A DNA stretch of 64,000 nucleotides from Kitasatospora viridis (GTDB lineage: Bacteria; Actinomycetota; Actinomycetes; Streptomycetales; Streptomycetaceae): the NCBI RefSeq assembly GCF_007829815.1, contig NZ_VIWT01000005.1, positions 248,001 through 312,000 on the forward strand, given 5' to 3'. Made by a program: the position numbers and the translations under genes. A model generated the notes under the pieces. The model was not told the origin of the DNA, did no database searches, and worked only from the letters and a program-made list of their open reading frames with translations. Below, piece after piece: positions 43,524 through 52,135 of this stretch (position 1 is the first letter of the stretch; every line of letters begins with the position of its first letter).

Positions 43524-44602
43524 CGCCGCGTCAAGCAACGAGCGGGACCGACTCGACCGACTCGACCGGCGGGGCCGGCAGGGTCGCTGGGGTCGACGCG
43601 CCCGGCGGGGCCGAGCCGGCGGCGGCCGGCCCGGCCCGGCCGGGCCGCCCGGCCCGCCTGCCGGGGCTGCTGCGGGCGGTGCTGCGGCGCCTGGTCGGCG
43701 CGGTCGCGGTGATGTTCGGCGCCGCCACCCTGGCCTTCGCCGCGCTGCAGCTGATCCCGGGCGACCCGGTCGCCACCCTGCTCGGCCCCGCCACCACCAC
43801 CTCGCCCGAGGTGCGCCAGATGATCCGCCACCAGCTCGGCTACGACCAGCCGGTGGCGGTGCAGTACCTGCACTACCTGGGCGGCCTGCTCCGCGGCGAC
43901 CTCGGCCAGTCCTACCAACTGCAGCGCCCGGTCACCGACCTGATCGCCGAACAGCTCGGCCCGACCGTCCAACTGGCGCTCTCCGCCGTGCTGCTGGCCC
44001 TGCTGCTGGCCGTGCTCTCGGCGGTGGCCACGGCCGGGCGCCCGCCCGCGCTGCGGGCGCTGACCAGCGTCTGGGAGCTGATCGCCGTCTCCACCCCCTC
44101 CTACTGGCTGGGCCTGGTGCTGCTGACCGCCTTCTCCTTCCAGCTGCACCTGTTCCCGGTGGCCGGCGCGGACGGCGTGGCGGCGCTGGTGCTGCCCGCC
44201 GTCACCCTGGCGCTGCCGCTCGCCGGCACCCTCGCCCAGGTGCTGCGGGAGGGCCTGGAGGCGGCGCTCGGCCAGCCGTTCGCGGTGACCGTGCGGGCCC
44301 GCGGTGTGGGCCGCGCCACCCTGGTGGCGCGGCACGCGCTGCGCCATGCCGCGGTGCCGCTGGTGACCCTGACCGGCTGGCTGACCGGCTCGCTGCTCGG
44401 CGGCACGGTGCTGGTGGAGTCGGTGTTCGGCCGGCCCGGCGTCGGCTCGCTGGTGCTCTCGGCGGTCAACAGCCGCGACGTGCCGGTGGTGATCGGGGTG
44501 GTGCTGCTGTCCGCGCTGCTGTTCGTGGTGATCTCGGCGGTCGTCGACCTGCTCTACACCGTGCTCGACCCCCGACTCGATCCCCGACTCGGGAGCAGGT
44601 GA
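43520..44602 (+). CDS. Peptide/nickel-type ABC permease (DppB-like)
   Basis: A 360-residue permease coupled to the binding-protein gene by a GTGA overlap. A ~45-residue Ser/Thr/Gly-rich N-terminus precedes the first helix (LVGAVAVMFGAATLAFAALQLIPGDPVATLLG, the usual DppB start). The LGYDQPVAVQYLHYLGGLLRGDLGQS segment and the EAA loop (VRARGVGRATLVARHALRHAAVPLVTL) are intact. Confidence 0.92.
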   Translation: MTPRQATSGTDSTDSTGGAGRVAGVDAPGGAEPAAAGPARPGRPARLPGLLRAVLRRLVGAVAVMFGAATLAFAALQLIPGDPVATLLGPATTTSPEVRQMIRHQLGYDQPVAVQYLHYLGGLLRGDLGQSYQLQRPVTDLIAEQLGPTVQLALSAVLLALLLAVLSAVATAGRPPALRALTSVWELIAVSTPSYWLGLVLLTAFSFQLHLFPVAGADGVAALVLPAVTLALPLAGTLAQVLREGLEAALGQPFAVTVRARGVGRATLVARHALRHAAVPLVTLTGWLTGSLLGGTVLVESVFGRPGVGSLVLSAVNSRDVPVVIGVVLLSALLFVVISAVVDLLYTVLDPRLDPRLGSR

Positions 44603-44606
44603 TCCG

Positions 44607-45452
44607 GTGACCACGACATCCGTGCCGCAGGCCCGCCGCCGCGTCCAACTGCCGCCCCCGGGCGTGCTGGTGGCCGGCGCGGTGCTGCTGCTGATCCTGC
44701 TGGCCGGCCTCTTCCCCGACCTGCTGACCGGCCTGTCGCCGACCGCCACCGACCCCGTCAACGCCTTGCAGGGGCCGGGCTCGGCCCACCTGCTGGGCAC
44801 CGACCAGCTCGGCCGGGACGTGTTCTCCCGGCTGGTGCACGGCGCCGGCCCCGCGCTGGCGCTCGGCTTCGGCTCCACCGTGATCGCGGTGGTCGGCGGC
44901 GCCGTGGTGGGCCTGGCCGCCGCGCTCGGCGGCCGGTTCGCCGACCAGCTGCTGATGCGCGCCGCCGACGTGCTGCTGGCCCTGCCCGCCACCCTGCTGG
45001 CGCTGCTGGTGATCGCCGTGCTGGGCACCGGCACCGGCAACCTGGTGCTCGCCATCGGGCTGGCCCTGGTGCCCGGCTACGGGCGGATGGTGCGCTCCGA
45101 GGCCCTGCTGGTGCGCCGCTCCGGGTACGTGGAGGCGGCGGTCGTGCTGGGCGTGCCGCGCTGGCGGCTGATCCTGCGCCACGTGCTGCCCAACTCGCTC
45201 GCGCCGCTGCTCACCCTGGCCACCGTCGGCTTCGGCACCGCGCTGATCGCGGCCTCCGGGCTGAGCTTCCTCGGCCTGGGCCCGCGCCCGCCGTCCCCCG
45301 AGTGGGGCGCGATGCTCTCCGAGGGCCGCAGCTTCCTGGAGACCGCCTGGTGGCTCGGGGTGTTCCCGGGCGCGGCCGTCACCGTCACCGTGGCGGCCGT
45401 CACCGTGGTCGGCCGCCACCTCCAGCAGCGATTCACCCGGAGGGCCCTGTGA
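44607..45452 (+). CDS. Peptide/nickel-type ABC permease (DppC-like)
   Basis: A 281-residue permease with the DppC signature LLGTDQLGRDVFSRLVHGAGPALALGFGSTVIAVVGG and EAA loop (EAAVVLGVPRWRLILRHVLPNSLAPLLTL). GTG start 4 bp after the dppB-like stop. Its stop overlaps the ATPase start (GTGA). Confidence 0.92.
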   Translation: MTTTSVPQARRRVQLPPPGVLVAGAVLLLILLAGLFPDLLTGLSPTATDPVNALQGPGSAHLLGTDQLGRDVFSRLVHGAGPALALGFGSTVIAVVGGAVVGLAAALGGRFADQLLMRAADVLLALPATLLALLVIAVLGTGTGNLVLAIGLALVPGYGRMVRSEALLVRRSGYVEAAVVLGVPRWRLILRHVLPNSLAPLLTLATVGFGTALIAASGLSFLGLGPRPPSPEWGAMLSEGRSFLETAWWLGVFPGAAVTVTVAAVTVVGRHLQQRFTRRAL

Positions 45453-47266
45453 CCGGCAACCCGCCCGCCCCGCTCCTCGCCGTCGAAGGCCTCCGGGTCG
45501 CGTTCGGCCCGGGCCCGGGCGTCGTGCGCGACGTCTCGCTCGCGCTGCGGCGCGGCGAGTGCCTGGCCCTGGTCGGCGAGTCCGGCTCCGGCAAGAGCGT
45601 CACCGCCCGGACCCTGGTTGGCATGACCGGACGCCACTCCCGGGTCCGGGCCGACCGGCTGGAGTTCGACGGCCTCGACCTCGCCGCGCTCACCGAGCGC
45701 CAGTGGCAGCGGGTGCGCGGGCGCCGGATCGGCCTGGTGCTCCAGGACGCGCTGGTCTCGCTCGACCCGCTGCGCACCGTCGGCGCCGAGATCGGCGAGG
45801 CGCTGCGCACCCACCTGCCGGTCACCCGTGCCCAGGCCCGCGAGCGGGTGCTGGAGCTGCTGGCGGACGTCGGCGTGCCGGAGCCCGAGCGCCGGGCCGC
45901 GCAGTACCCGCACCAGCTCTCCGGCGGGCTGCGCCAGCGCGCGCTGATCGCCTCCGCGCTGGCGGCCGGCCCCGAGCTGCTGCTCGCCGACGAGCCCACC
46001 ACCGCACTGGACGCCACCGTGCAGGCGCAGGTGCTGGACCTGCTGGGCGAGCTGGTCGAGCAGGGCACCGCACTGCTGCTGATCAGTCACGACCTCTCGG
46101 TGGTCGGCCGGTTGGCGGACCGGGTGGCGGTGATGTACGCGGGCGTGGTGGTCGAGCAGGGCCCGGCCGAGCAGGTGCTCGGCGAGCCCCGGCACCCGTA
46201 CACCAAGGCGCTGCTGGCGGCGGTGCCCGGCCGGGCCCGCAAGGGCCTGCCGCTGGCGGTGCCGCAGCCGCCGCGCCCGGCGGCCGGGCCGGACGGCTGC
46301 CCGTACGCGGCCCGCTGCGCGCTGGCCGACGACCGCTGCCGCGCGGAGCTGCCGGCCGTCGAACCGGCGGCCGGCGACCTCGCGGCCGGGCACGGCGCCC
46401 GCTGCTGGTACCCGGACCGGGCGCTGCCGCTCGCCGTCGCCACTACGGCCACCAGCGTCGCCGAGCCCGCGTCGGGTGACCCGCAGCGGCCGGTGCTGCT
46501 GGAGGTGGCCGGCGTCTCCAAGACCTACCGCGCCCCCGACGGCACCGCGCACGACGTGGTGCGCGACGTGTCGTTCGCTGTCGCGGCGGGCGAGACGCTC
46601 GGCCTGGTCGGCGAGTCCGGCTCCGGCAAGACCACGGTCGCGCGGATCGCGCTCGGCCTGCTCGAACCGGACGCCGGCGCGGTGGCCTTCGCCGGGGAGC
46701 CCTGGAGCGGCCTGACGGAGCGTCAGCGCCGCCCACGCCGGGGGCTGCTGCAACTGGTGCAGCAGGACCCGCTGAGCTCCTTCGACCCGCGCCACGACGT
46801 GCGCCGGATCCTCGGCGAGGCGCTGGCCGCCGCCGGCCTGCCACGCGGCACGGCCCGGGACGCGCGGATCGCGGAACTGCTGGACCAGGTCGGCCTGCCG
46901 GCCGCGGTGCGGCAGAGCCGCCCGGCGCAGCTGTCCGGCGGGCAGCGCCAGCGGGTGGCGATCGCCCGGGCGCTGGCCACCGAGCCCCGGCTGCTGGTCT
47001 GCGACGAGCCGGTGTCGGCGCTCGACGTGTCGATCCAGGCCCAAGTGCTGGACCTGCTGGTCTCGTTGCAGCGGGAGCTGGGCCTGGCGCTGCTGTTCAT
47101 CTCGCACGACCTGGGAGTGGTGCACCACATGAGCGATCGGCTGATCGTGCTGAAGGACGGGGAGCTGGTGGAGTCCGGCGACGTGCACGAGGTCTTCGAC
47201 CACCCCGAACACCCTTACACCAGGAGCCTGTTGAGCTCCATGGCGGACGGGAGCCGGGTCGGATGA
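45449..47266 (+). CDS. Fused double ABC ATPase (DppD-DppF-like)
   Basis: A 605-residue protein with two complete ATPase domains in one chain. Domain 1 (residues ~5-265): GESGSGKSV, LSGGLRQR, LLLADEPTTALDATVQ. Domain 2 (residues ~350-600): GESGSGKTT, LSGGQRQR, LLVCDEPVSALDVSIQ. The oligopeptide-type C-terminal Cys-rich motif appears after domain 1 (DGCPYAARCALADDRC). The start overlaps the DppC-like gene (GTGA) and its stop overlaps the thioesterase start (ATGA). It powers the preceding importer. Confidence 0.94.
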   Translation: MTGNPPAPLLAVEGLRVAFGPGPGVVRDVSLALRRGECLALVGESGSGKSVTARTLVGMTGRHSRVRADRLEFDGLDLAALTERQWQRVRGRRIGLVLQDALVSLDPLRTVGAEIGEALRTHLPVTRAQARERVLELLADVGVPEPERRAAQYPHQLSGGLRQRALIASALAAGPELLLADEPTTALDATVQAQVLDLLGELVEQGTALLLISHDLSVVGRLADRVAVMYAGVVVEQGPAEQVLGEPRHPYTKALLAAVPGRARKGLPLAVPQPPRPAAGPDGCPYAARCALADDRCRAELPAVEPAAGDLAAGHGARCWYPDRALPLAVATTATSVAEPASGDPQRPVLLEVAGVSKTYRAPDGTAHDVVRDVSFAVAAGETLGLVGESGSGKTTVARIALGLLEPDAGAVAFAGEPWSGLTERQRRPRRGLLQLVQQDPLSSFDPRHDVRRILGEALAAAGLPRGTARDARIAELLDQVGLPAAVRQSRPAQLSGGQRQRVAIARALATEPRLLVCDEPVSALDVSIQAQVLDLLVSLQRELGLALLFISHDLGVVHHMSDRLIVLKDGELVESGDVHEVFDHPEHPYTRSLLSSMADGSRVG

Positions 47267-48036
47267 GCGAGGAGCTGTGGCTGCACCGCTACCACCCCGC
47301 CCCGGCCGCGACGGCCCGGCTGGTGTGCTTCCCGCACGCCGGCGGCTCGGCGAACTTCTGGTTCCCGCTCTCCGCCGCGCTCGGCCCCGACGTCGAGGTC
47401 TCGGCCGTGCAGTACCCGGGCCGGCAGGACCGCCGGGGCGAGCCGGCGATCACCGACGTCGGACAACTCGCCGACGCCCTCGCCGAGGTGCTGCTGCCGC
47501 TGTGGTCGCCCGAGCCGCCCGCGCTGCTCGGCCACAGCATGGGCGCCCTGGTCGCCTACGAGACCGCCCGGCGGCTGGCCGAGCGCACCGGCCACGGCCC
47601 GCGGGTGCTGGTCGCCTCCGGGCGGCGCGCCCCCTCGACCGCGCGCGCCGAACGCGCCCTGCACCGGGCGCCGGACGCCGCGCTGCTCGCGGAACTCGCC
47701 GGCCTGTCCGGCACCGCGCCCGCGCTGCTCGCCGACCCGGAGCTGACCGCGATGATCCTGCCCGCGCTGCGGGCCGACTACCGGGCGGTGGAGACCTACC
47801 GGCACCGGCCGGGCCCGCCGCTGGACTGTCCGGTCACGGTGCTGACCGGCGACCGGGACCACAAGGTCACCCCGGCGGAGGCGGCCGCCTGGTCCGGGCA
47901 CACCACCGGACCGGTGGAGGTGCACGAGTACACCGGCGGGCACTTCTTCCTCACCGAGCACTGGGCGGCGATCACCGCCCTGCTGACCGAGCGGCTGAGC
48001 ACCGCACCCGCTGCCGGGCCGGGGGGCCCGGCCTGA
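47263..48036 (+). CDS. Type II thioesterase
   Basis: A 257-residue alpha/beta hydrolase of the editing thioesterase family found with PKS and NRPS systems. CFPHAGGSANFWFPL opens the fold. The nucleophile Ser is in LLGHSMGALVAYE (about residue 92). The catalytic Asp is in TGDRDHKVTP and the His in TGGHFFLTEH (about residue 227). It clears misprimed or stalled acyl groups from carrier proteins. Its ATG overlaps the stop of the ABC ATPase (ATGA), which is unexpected for a nutrient importer and ties that operon to secondary metabolism. It is about 7.6 kb from the PKS genes. Confidence 0.93.
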   Translation: MSEELWLHRYHPAPAATARLVCFPHAGGSANFWFPLSAALGPDVEVSAVQYPGRQDRRGEPAITDVGQLADALAEVLLPLWSPEPPALLGHSMGALVAYETARRLAERTGHGPRVLVASGRRAPSTARAERALHRAPDAALLAELAGLSGTAPALLADPELTAMILPALRADYRAVETYRHRPGPPLDCPVTVLTGDRDHKVTPAEAAAWSGHTTGPVEVHEYTGGHFFLTEHWAAITALLTERLSTAPAAGPGGPA

Positions 48037-48168
48037 CACCGCCCCGGCCCGACCGGTGCGGCCACTCCGGCGGACAGCGCGGTCCGGCGGACGGCGGAAC
48101 AGAGAACGACACCACCGGGGCGGGCGACGAAGCCGAAGCGCCCCGGCCGTGACAACGGGGGAGCAGAC

Positions 48169-50952
48169 GTGAATCCTGTCGAACGCGACACCCAGCTGGA
48201 TCGGTTCGAACGGTTGCTGGACGACTGCCTCGGCGGGCGGGGCGGCACGCTCACCCTGACCGGCCCGGCCGCCTGCGGCAAGACCGAACTGCTGCGCGCC
48301 CTCGGCACGGCGGCCGAGGCCCGCGGCGCCCTGGTGCTCACCGCGACCGCCCGCTGCGCGGAGCGCTCCGTGCGCTTCGGCGTGCTGCACCAGCTGCTGC
48401 GCAGCCCCGGGCTGCCGCCGCAGGAGCGGGCGGCGGCGCTGGCGCTGCTGGACCTGCCGGGAGCCGCCGAGCAGTGCCAGGCGGACCCGCCCGGCACCGG
48501 CCGGGTGCCGCTGCGGGTGGACCAGGAACTCTGGCTGCTGCTGCACGACCTGGCGGCCCGCACCCCGCTGGTGCTGGCCGTGGACGACCTGCGGTACGCC
48601 GACCCGGAGTCCCGGCAGACCCTGATCCACCTGGCCACCTGGTCCCCGACCGCCCCCGTCCTGCTGGTCGTCACCGAGCCCGACCCGCCGAGCGACTCCG
48701 GCGCCGACCGCGACTGGTGGACCGCCCTGCTGCGCCTGCCGCACCTCACCCGGCTGCGGGCCGACCGCCTCGGCGAGCGCGGCACCGCGCAGCTGCTGGC
48801 CGGGCTGCTGGGAGTCCCCGCGGCCTTGCCGTCCTCCTGGCTGCATTCCTGGTATGAGCTGACCGGCGGCAACCCGCTGCTGCTGCGCGCCCTCGCTGAG
48901 GACTGCGCGGCTGACGGACCGTCGGCGCGGCCCGTGCCCGGCCCGGCGTTCGCGCTGGCCGTGCGGGCCTGCCTGCACCGGGTGGGGGCCGGGGCGGCCG
49001 AGCCGGCCCGGGCGCTGGCGGTGCTGGCCGAGTCCGGCTCCACCGACCTGCTGCCGCAGCTGCTGGGCGGGCCGGCCCCGGAGGCGCTGGCGGCGCTGGA
49101 GGCGGCCGGGCTGGTCGCCGACGGCCGGCTGCGCGGCGCGGCGGTCGCCCGGGCGGTGCTCGACGGCCTGCCGGAGGCCGAGCGCACCGCCCGGCACCTG
49201 CGCGCCGCCCGCCTGGTGTACGAGTCCGGCGCGGCGGCGGAGTCGGTCGCCGCGCACCTGCTGGCAGCCCGGGACGCCACCGGCCCGTGGGCCCTGCCGG
49301 TGCTGCTGGACGCCGGGCGGGCGGCGCTGCGCCGCGACGACCACGCCTTCGCCGAGGCCTGCCTGGCGCTGGCCGCCGCGGCCGCGCCGGGCGAGGCCGA
49401 GGTGGCCCTGCTGCGCGGCGTGGTCCGGTTCCGCACCGACCCGCGGGCCGCCTACCGGCTGATCCGCCCGCTGGCCCACGGGCAGGTGGAGATGACGGAC
49501 CGTCAGCGCACCGGCTTCGTGCGGATGCTGAGCTGGCACGGCACCGAGGCCGAGATCGCCGGCACGCTGACCGCCCTGGCCCCGGCCGACGCCGCGGACC
49601 GCGACGAACTCACCCGCTCGCTGGAGCAGTTGCGGGCGATCGCGCCGCACCTGGTGCCGCCCGGCCACCCCGCGCCGCCGCCCGGCCTGCCCGCCGGCGA
49701 GCCCCAGCAGCGCTCGGCCCTGGCGCTGCCCCGGGTGCTGCGCTCCGGTGGCACCCCGGACGACCTGCGCACCGCCGAACTGGTGCTGCGCACCACGCCG
49801 TTGGACGACACCACCTACGGCTCGCTGCAGTCCGCCCTGTACGTGCTGGTGTACGCGGACCGGGCGGACCTGGCCGCGCCGTGGTGCGCGGGCCTGCTGC
49901 GGGAGGTGACGGCCCGGCGGATCCCGGTCTGGCAGGCCCTGCTGACCGCCACCATGGCGGAGATCAAGGTGCGGCTCGGCGAGGCCTCGGCGGCCGAGCA
50001 ACTCGCCCGGCAGGCCCTGGAGCTGCTCCCGCCGAGCGGCTGGGGGGTGTGGCTGGGCGCGCCGCTCTCGGCCCTCATGCTGGCTACCGCCGCGCTCGGC
50101 GCCGCGCCCGAGCTGGAGCGGCAACTCCCGGCACTGCCCGACCGGTTGGTCCGCACCCGGTACGGGGCGCAGTTCCTGCACGCGCGCGGCCGGCACCGGC
50201 TGGCGACGGGCGCCGCGGACGCGGCCCTGGAGGACTTCACCCGCTGCGGGCGGCTGCTGGAGGAGTGGGGCCTGGACCTGCCCTCCTTCCTGCCCTGGCG
50301 CTCCGACGCGGCCCGGGCGCTGCTGGCGCTGCGCCGCCCGCAGCAGGCCCGGGCGCTGGCCCTGGCCCAGTTGGGGCACCCGGGCGCCGGGCGGCCGCGC
50401 ACCCGCGGCCTGACGCTGCGGGTGCTGGCCGCCTGCGATCCGGCCCGCCGGATCGAACTCCTGCGGGAGGCGGTGGAGCTGCTGGAGGACTGCGGGGACC
50501 GGGCGGAACTCGCCTGGGCCCTCGCCGAGCTGGGCGAGGCCCTGCTGGCGGCCGGGCAGCGGCCGGCCGGCCGCGAGGCGCTGCGCCAGGCGCTGGGCGG
50601 GGCCGAGGAGTTGGGCCTGGTGCCGCTGCTGGCCCGGCTGAAGGGCGTGGCCGAGGAGGACGACCCAGCCGGGCTCAGCGCCTCCGAGCGCCGGGTCGCG
50701 GAGCTGGCGGCGGCCGGCCACTCCAACCGGGAGATCGCCGAGCGGCTGTTCATCACCGTCAGCACGGTCGAGCAGCACCTGACCCACACCTACCGCAAGC
50801 TGCGGGTCAAGGGCCGGGCCGAGCTGGCGCGTTCGCTGGGCGCCCCGGCCGGCGAGCGGCACACCGCACCCCGGCGCGCCGCCCGGCCGACGGGTGCTCA
50901 GGGCGCCACGGTGCCCAGGGCCAGCCGCTCGCGCAGGGTGTCCTCGGCGTAG
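48169..50952 (+). CDS. LAL-family (LuxR-type large ATP-binding) regulator
   Basis: A 927-residue regulator. The N-terminal NTPase has Walker A GPAACGKTE (about residues 31-39) and Walker B-like LVLAVDDLRYADPES. A TPR-like middle is rich in Leu and Ala. A C-terminal LuxR HTH (LSASERRVAELAAAGHSNREIAERLFITVSTVEQHLTHTYRKLRVKGRAELA) is intact. LAL proteins are pathway-specific activators of PKS clusters. The GTG follows GGGGGAG. It is 132 bp after the thioesterase. Its 3' end overlaps the convergent LLM gene by 55 bp. Confidence 0.93.
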   Translation: MNPVERDTQLDRFERLLDDCLGGRGGTLTLTGPAACGKTELLRALGTAAEARGALVLTATARCAERSVRFGVLHQLLRSPGLPPQERAAALALLDLPGAAEQCQADPPGTGRVPLRVDQELWLLLHDLAARTPLVLAVDDLRYADPESRQTLIHLATWSPTAPVLLVVTEPDPPSDSGADRDWWTALLRLPHLTRLRADRLGERGTAQLLAGLLGVPAALPSSWLHSWYELTGGNPLLLRALAEDCAADGPSARPVPGPAFALAVRACLHRVGAGAAEPARALAVLAESGSTDLLPQLLGGPAPEALAALEAAGLVADGRLRGAAVARAVLDGLPEAERTARHLRAARLVYESGAAAESVAAHLLAARDATGPWALPVLLDAGRAALRRDDHAFAEACLALAAAAAPGEAEVALLRGVVRFRTDPRAAYRLIRPLAHGQVEMTDRQRTGFVRMLSWHGTEAEIAGTLTALAPADAADRDELTRSLEQLRAIAPHLVPPGHPAPPPGLPAGEPQQRSALALPRVLRSGGTPDDLRTAELVLRTTPLDDTTYGSLQSALYVLVYADRADLAAPWCAGLLREVTARRIPVWQALLTATMAEIKVRLGEASAAEQLARQALELLPPSGWGVWLGAPLSALMLATAALGAAPELERQLPALPDRLVRTRYGAQFLHARGRHRLATGAADAALEDFTRCGRLLEEWGLDLPSFLPWRSDAARALLALRRPQQARALALAQLGHPGAGRPRTRGLTLRVLAACDPARRIELLREAVELLEDCGDRAELAWALAELGEALLAAGQRPAGREALRQALGGAEELGLVPLLARLKGVAEEDDPAGLSASERRVAELAAAGHSNREIAERLFITVSTVEQHLTHTYRKLRVKGRAELARSLGAPAGERHTAPRRAARPTGAQGATVPRASRSRRVSSA

Positions 50953-52028
50953 CCGGTGCGGAAGGCGCCGCGCCGCTGGAGCTCGGGGACCAGGCCGGTG
51001 GCGATCGCCGGCAGGTCGTGCGCGGTGCTGGCCGGGCGCAGCCGGTAGCCGGTGAGCCCGGCCGACTGCCAGTCCTGCAGCAGGTCGGCGAGCTCGGCGG
51101 GGGTCCCGGTGAAGACCAGGGTGTCCGAGGCGTGCTCGGCGCCCAGCGCCTCGTCCAGGCGCTCGCGCCGGGCCTTGGCCGCGCCCGGTTCGGCGTCCAG
51201 GTGCACCAGCAGGTCGGCGAAGACGTGCACCCTCTGCCCGGCCCGGCCGACTGCCTGCTGCTCCTCGCGGATCTCGGCGACGGCCGCGCGCACCTCGTCG
51301 AGGTCGTGCGGGGTCACCGAGACCACGTCGGTGGCCTGGGCGCCGTAGCGCCACGGGATGCTGATGTGGGCGAGGGTGAAGACCACCGGGTGGCCCTGCG
51401 GCGGGCGGGGCGCGGTGGAGGCGGTGGGGGAGAACTCCCAGTCGCCCGCGCTGTCGGCGCCGGCGAACCGGCCGGGGACCAGCTCGGCCAGCGCCCGCTC
51501 CTCGGTGACGCCGTCCCACAGCGCCCGCACCACCTTGACCAGGTCGGCGGCCCGGTCGAAGCTGCCGCGCAGCTGGGCCTGCACCTCGGGCGTGAAGAGC
51601 ACCTCCAGCGGGATCGGCTTGGTGGGGCTGAGCTGGGTGCGCAGCCCGGCGCGGCCGGCGCTCAGGTGGTCCAGGGTGGCGATCGCCTTGGCGACCGGGG
51701 CGGGCTGGACGGTGTTGACCACGACGGTGGGGATGATGCCGAGCCGCGTGGTGCGGGCGGCCAGGGCGCCGGCCAGGGTCAGTGCGTCCAGCCGGTGCAG
51801 GGTGTGGCCGAGCCGGCGGTCCAGCTCCTCGCCGGGGCCGGGGGCGCGCGACAGCGGGTCCTCGACGGTGACGAAGTCGAGCAGGGCGTCCTCGGCCTGC
51901 CGGGCCTGCCCGGCCCAGTGGTCGAGGGTGAACGGCCGCGGGGCGGCCTGCGGCTGGTGGCGGGCCGCCGGGTGCCAGCCGGCCCCGTCGAGGGCGGCGG
52001 CCAGGTGCAGGTGCTGCGAGGTGCTCAC
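50898..52028 (-). CDS. LLM-class flavin-dependent oxidoreductase
   Basis: A 376-residue bacterial luciferase-like protein. GTG start at 52028 within a longer frame. DFVTVEDPLSR, LGIIPTVVVNTVQPAPVAKAIATLDHLSAGRAGLRTQLSP and the middle TIM-barrel strands fit FMN-dependent monooxygenases of the NtaA/SnaA/SoxA group, including desulfurisation enzymes. It may act with the reduced flavin pool on a sulfur compound or PKS product. It is downstream of, and co-oriented with, the MFS gene. The last 55 bp overlap the 3' end of the LAL gene. Confidence 0.85.
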   Translation of the reverse strand: MSTSQHLHLAAALDGAGWHPAARHQPQAAPRPFTLDHWAGQARQAEDALLDFVTVEDPLSRAPGPGEELDRRLGHTLHRLDALTLAGALAARTTRLGIIPTVVVNTVQPAPVAKAIATLDHLSAGRAGLRTQLSPTKPIPLEVLFTPEVQAQLRGSFDRAADLVKVVRALWDGVTEERALAELVPGRFAGADSAGDWEFSPTASTAPRPPQGHPVVFTLAHISIPWRYGAQATDVVSVTPHDLDEVRAAVAEIREEQQAVGRAGQRVHVFADLLVHLDAEPGAAKARRERLDEALGAEHASDTLVFTGTPAELADLLQDWQSAGLTGYRLRPASTAHDLPAIATGLVPELQRRGAFRTGYAEDTLRERLALGTVAP

Positions 52029-52135
52029 GGGGTGCGTGCCTTTCTCAGGACGGTGCGCCCGGGTCGGGCCCGGGCGCACCGGTGACGTGCGGCGACCCGT
52101 CGGGGCTTGCTCGGGTCGGGGCGGGTGACGACCCG

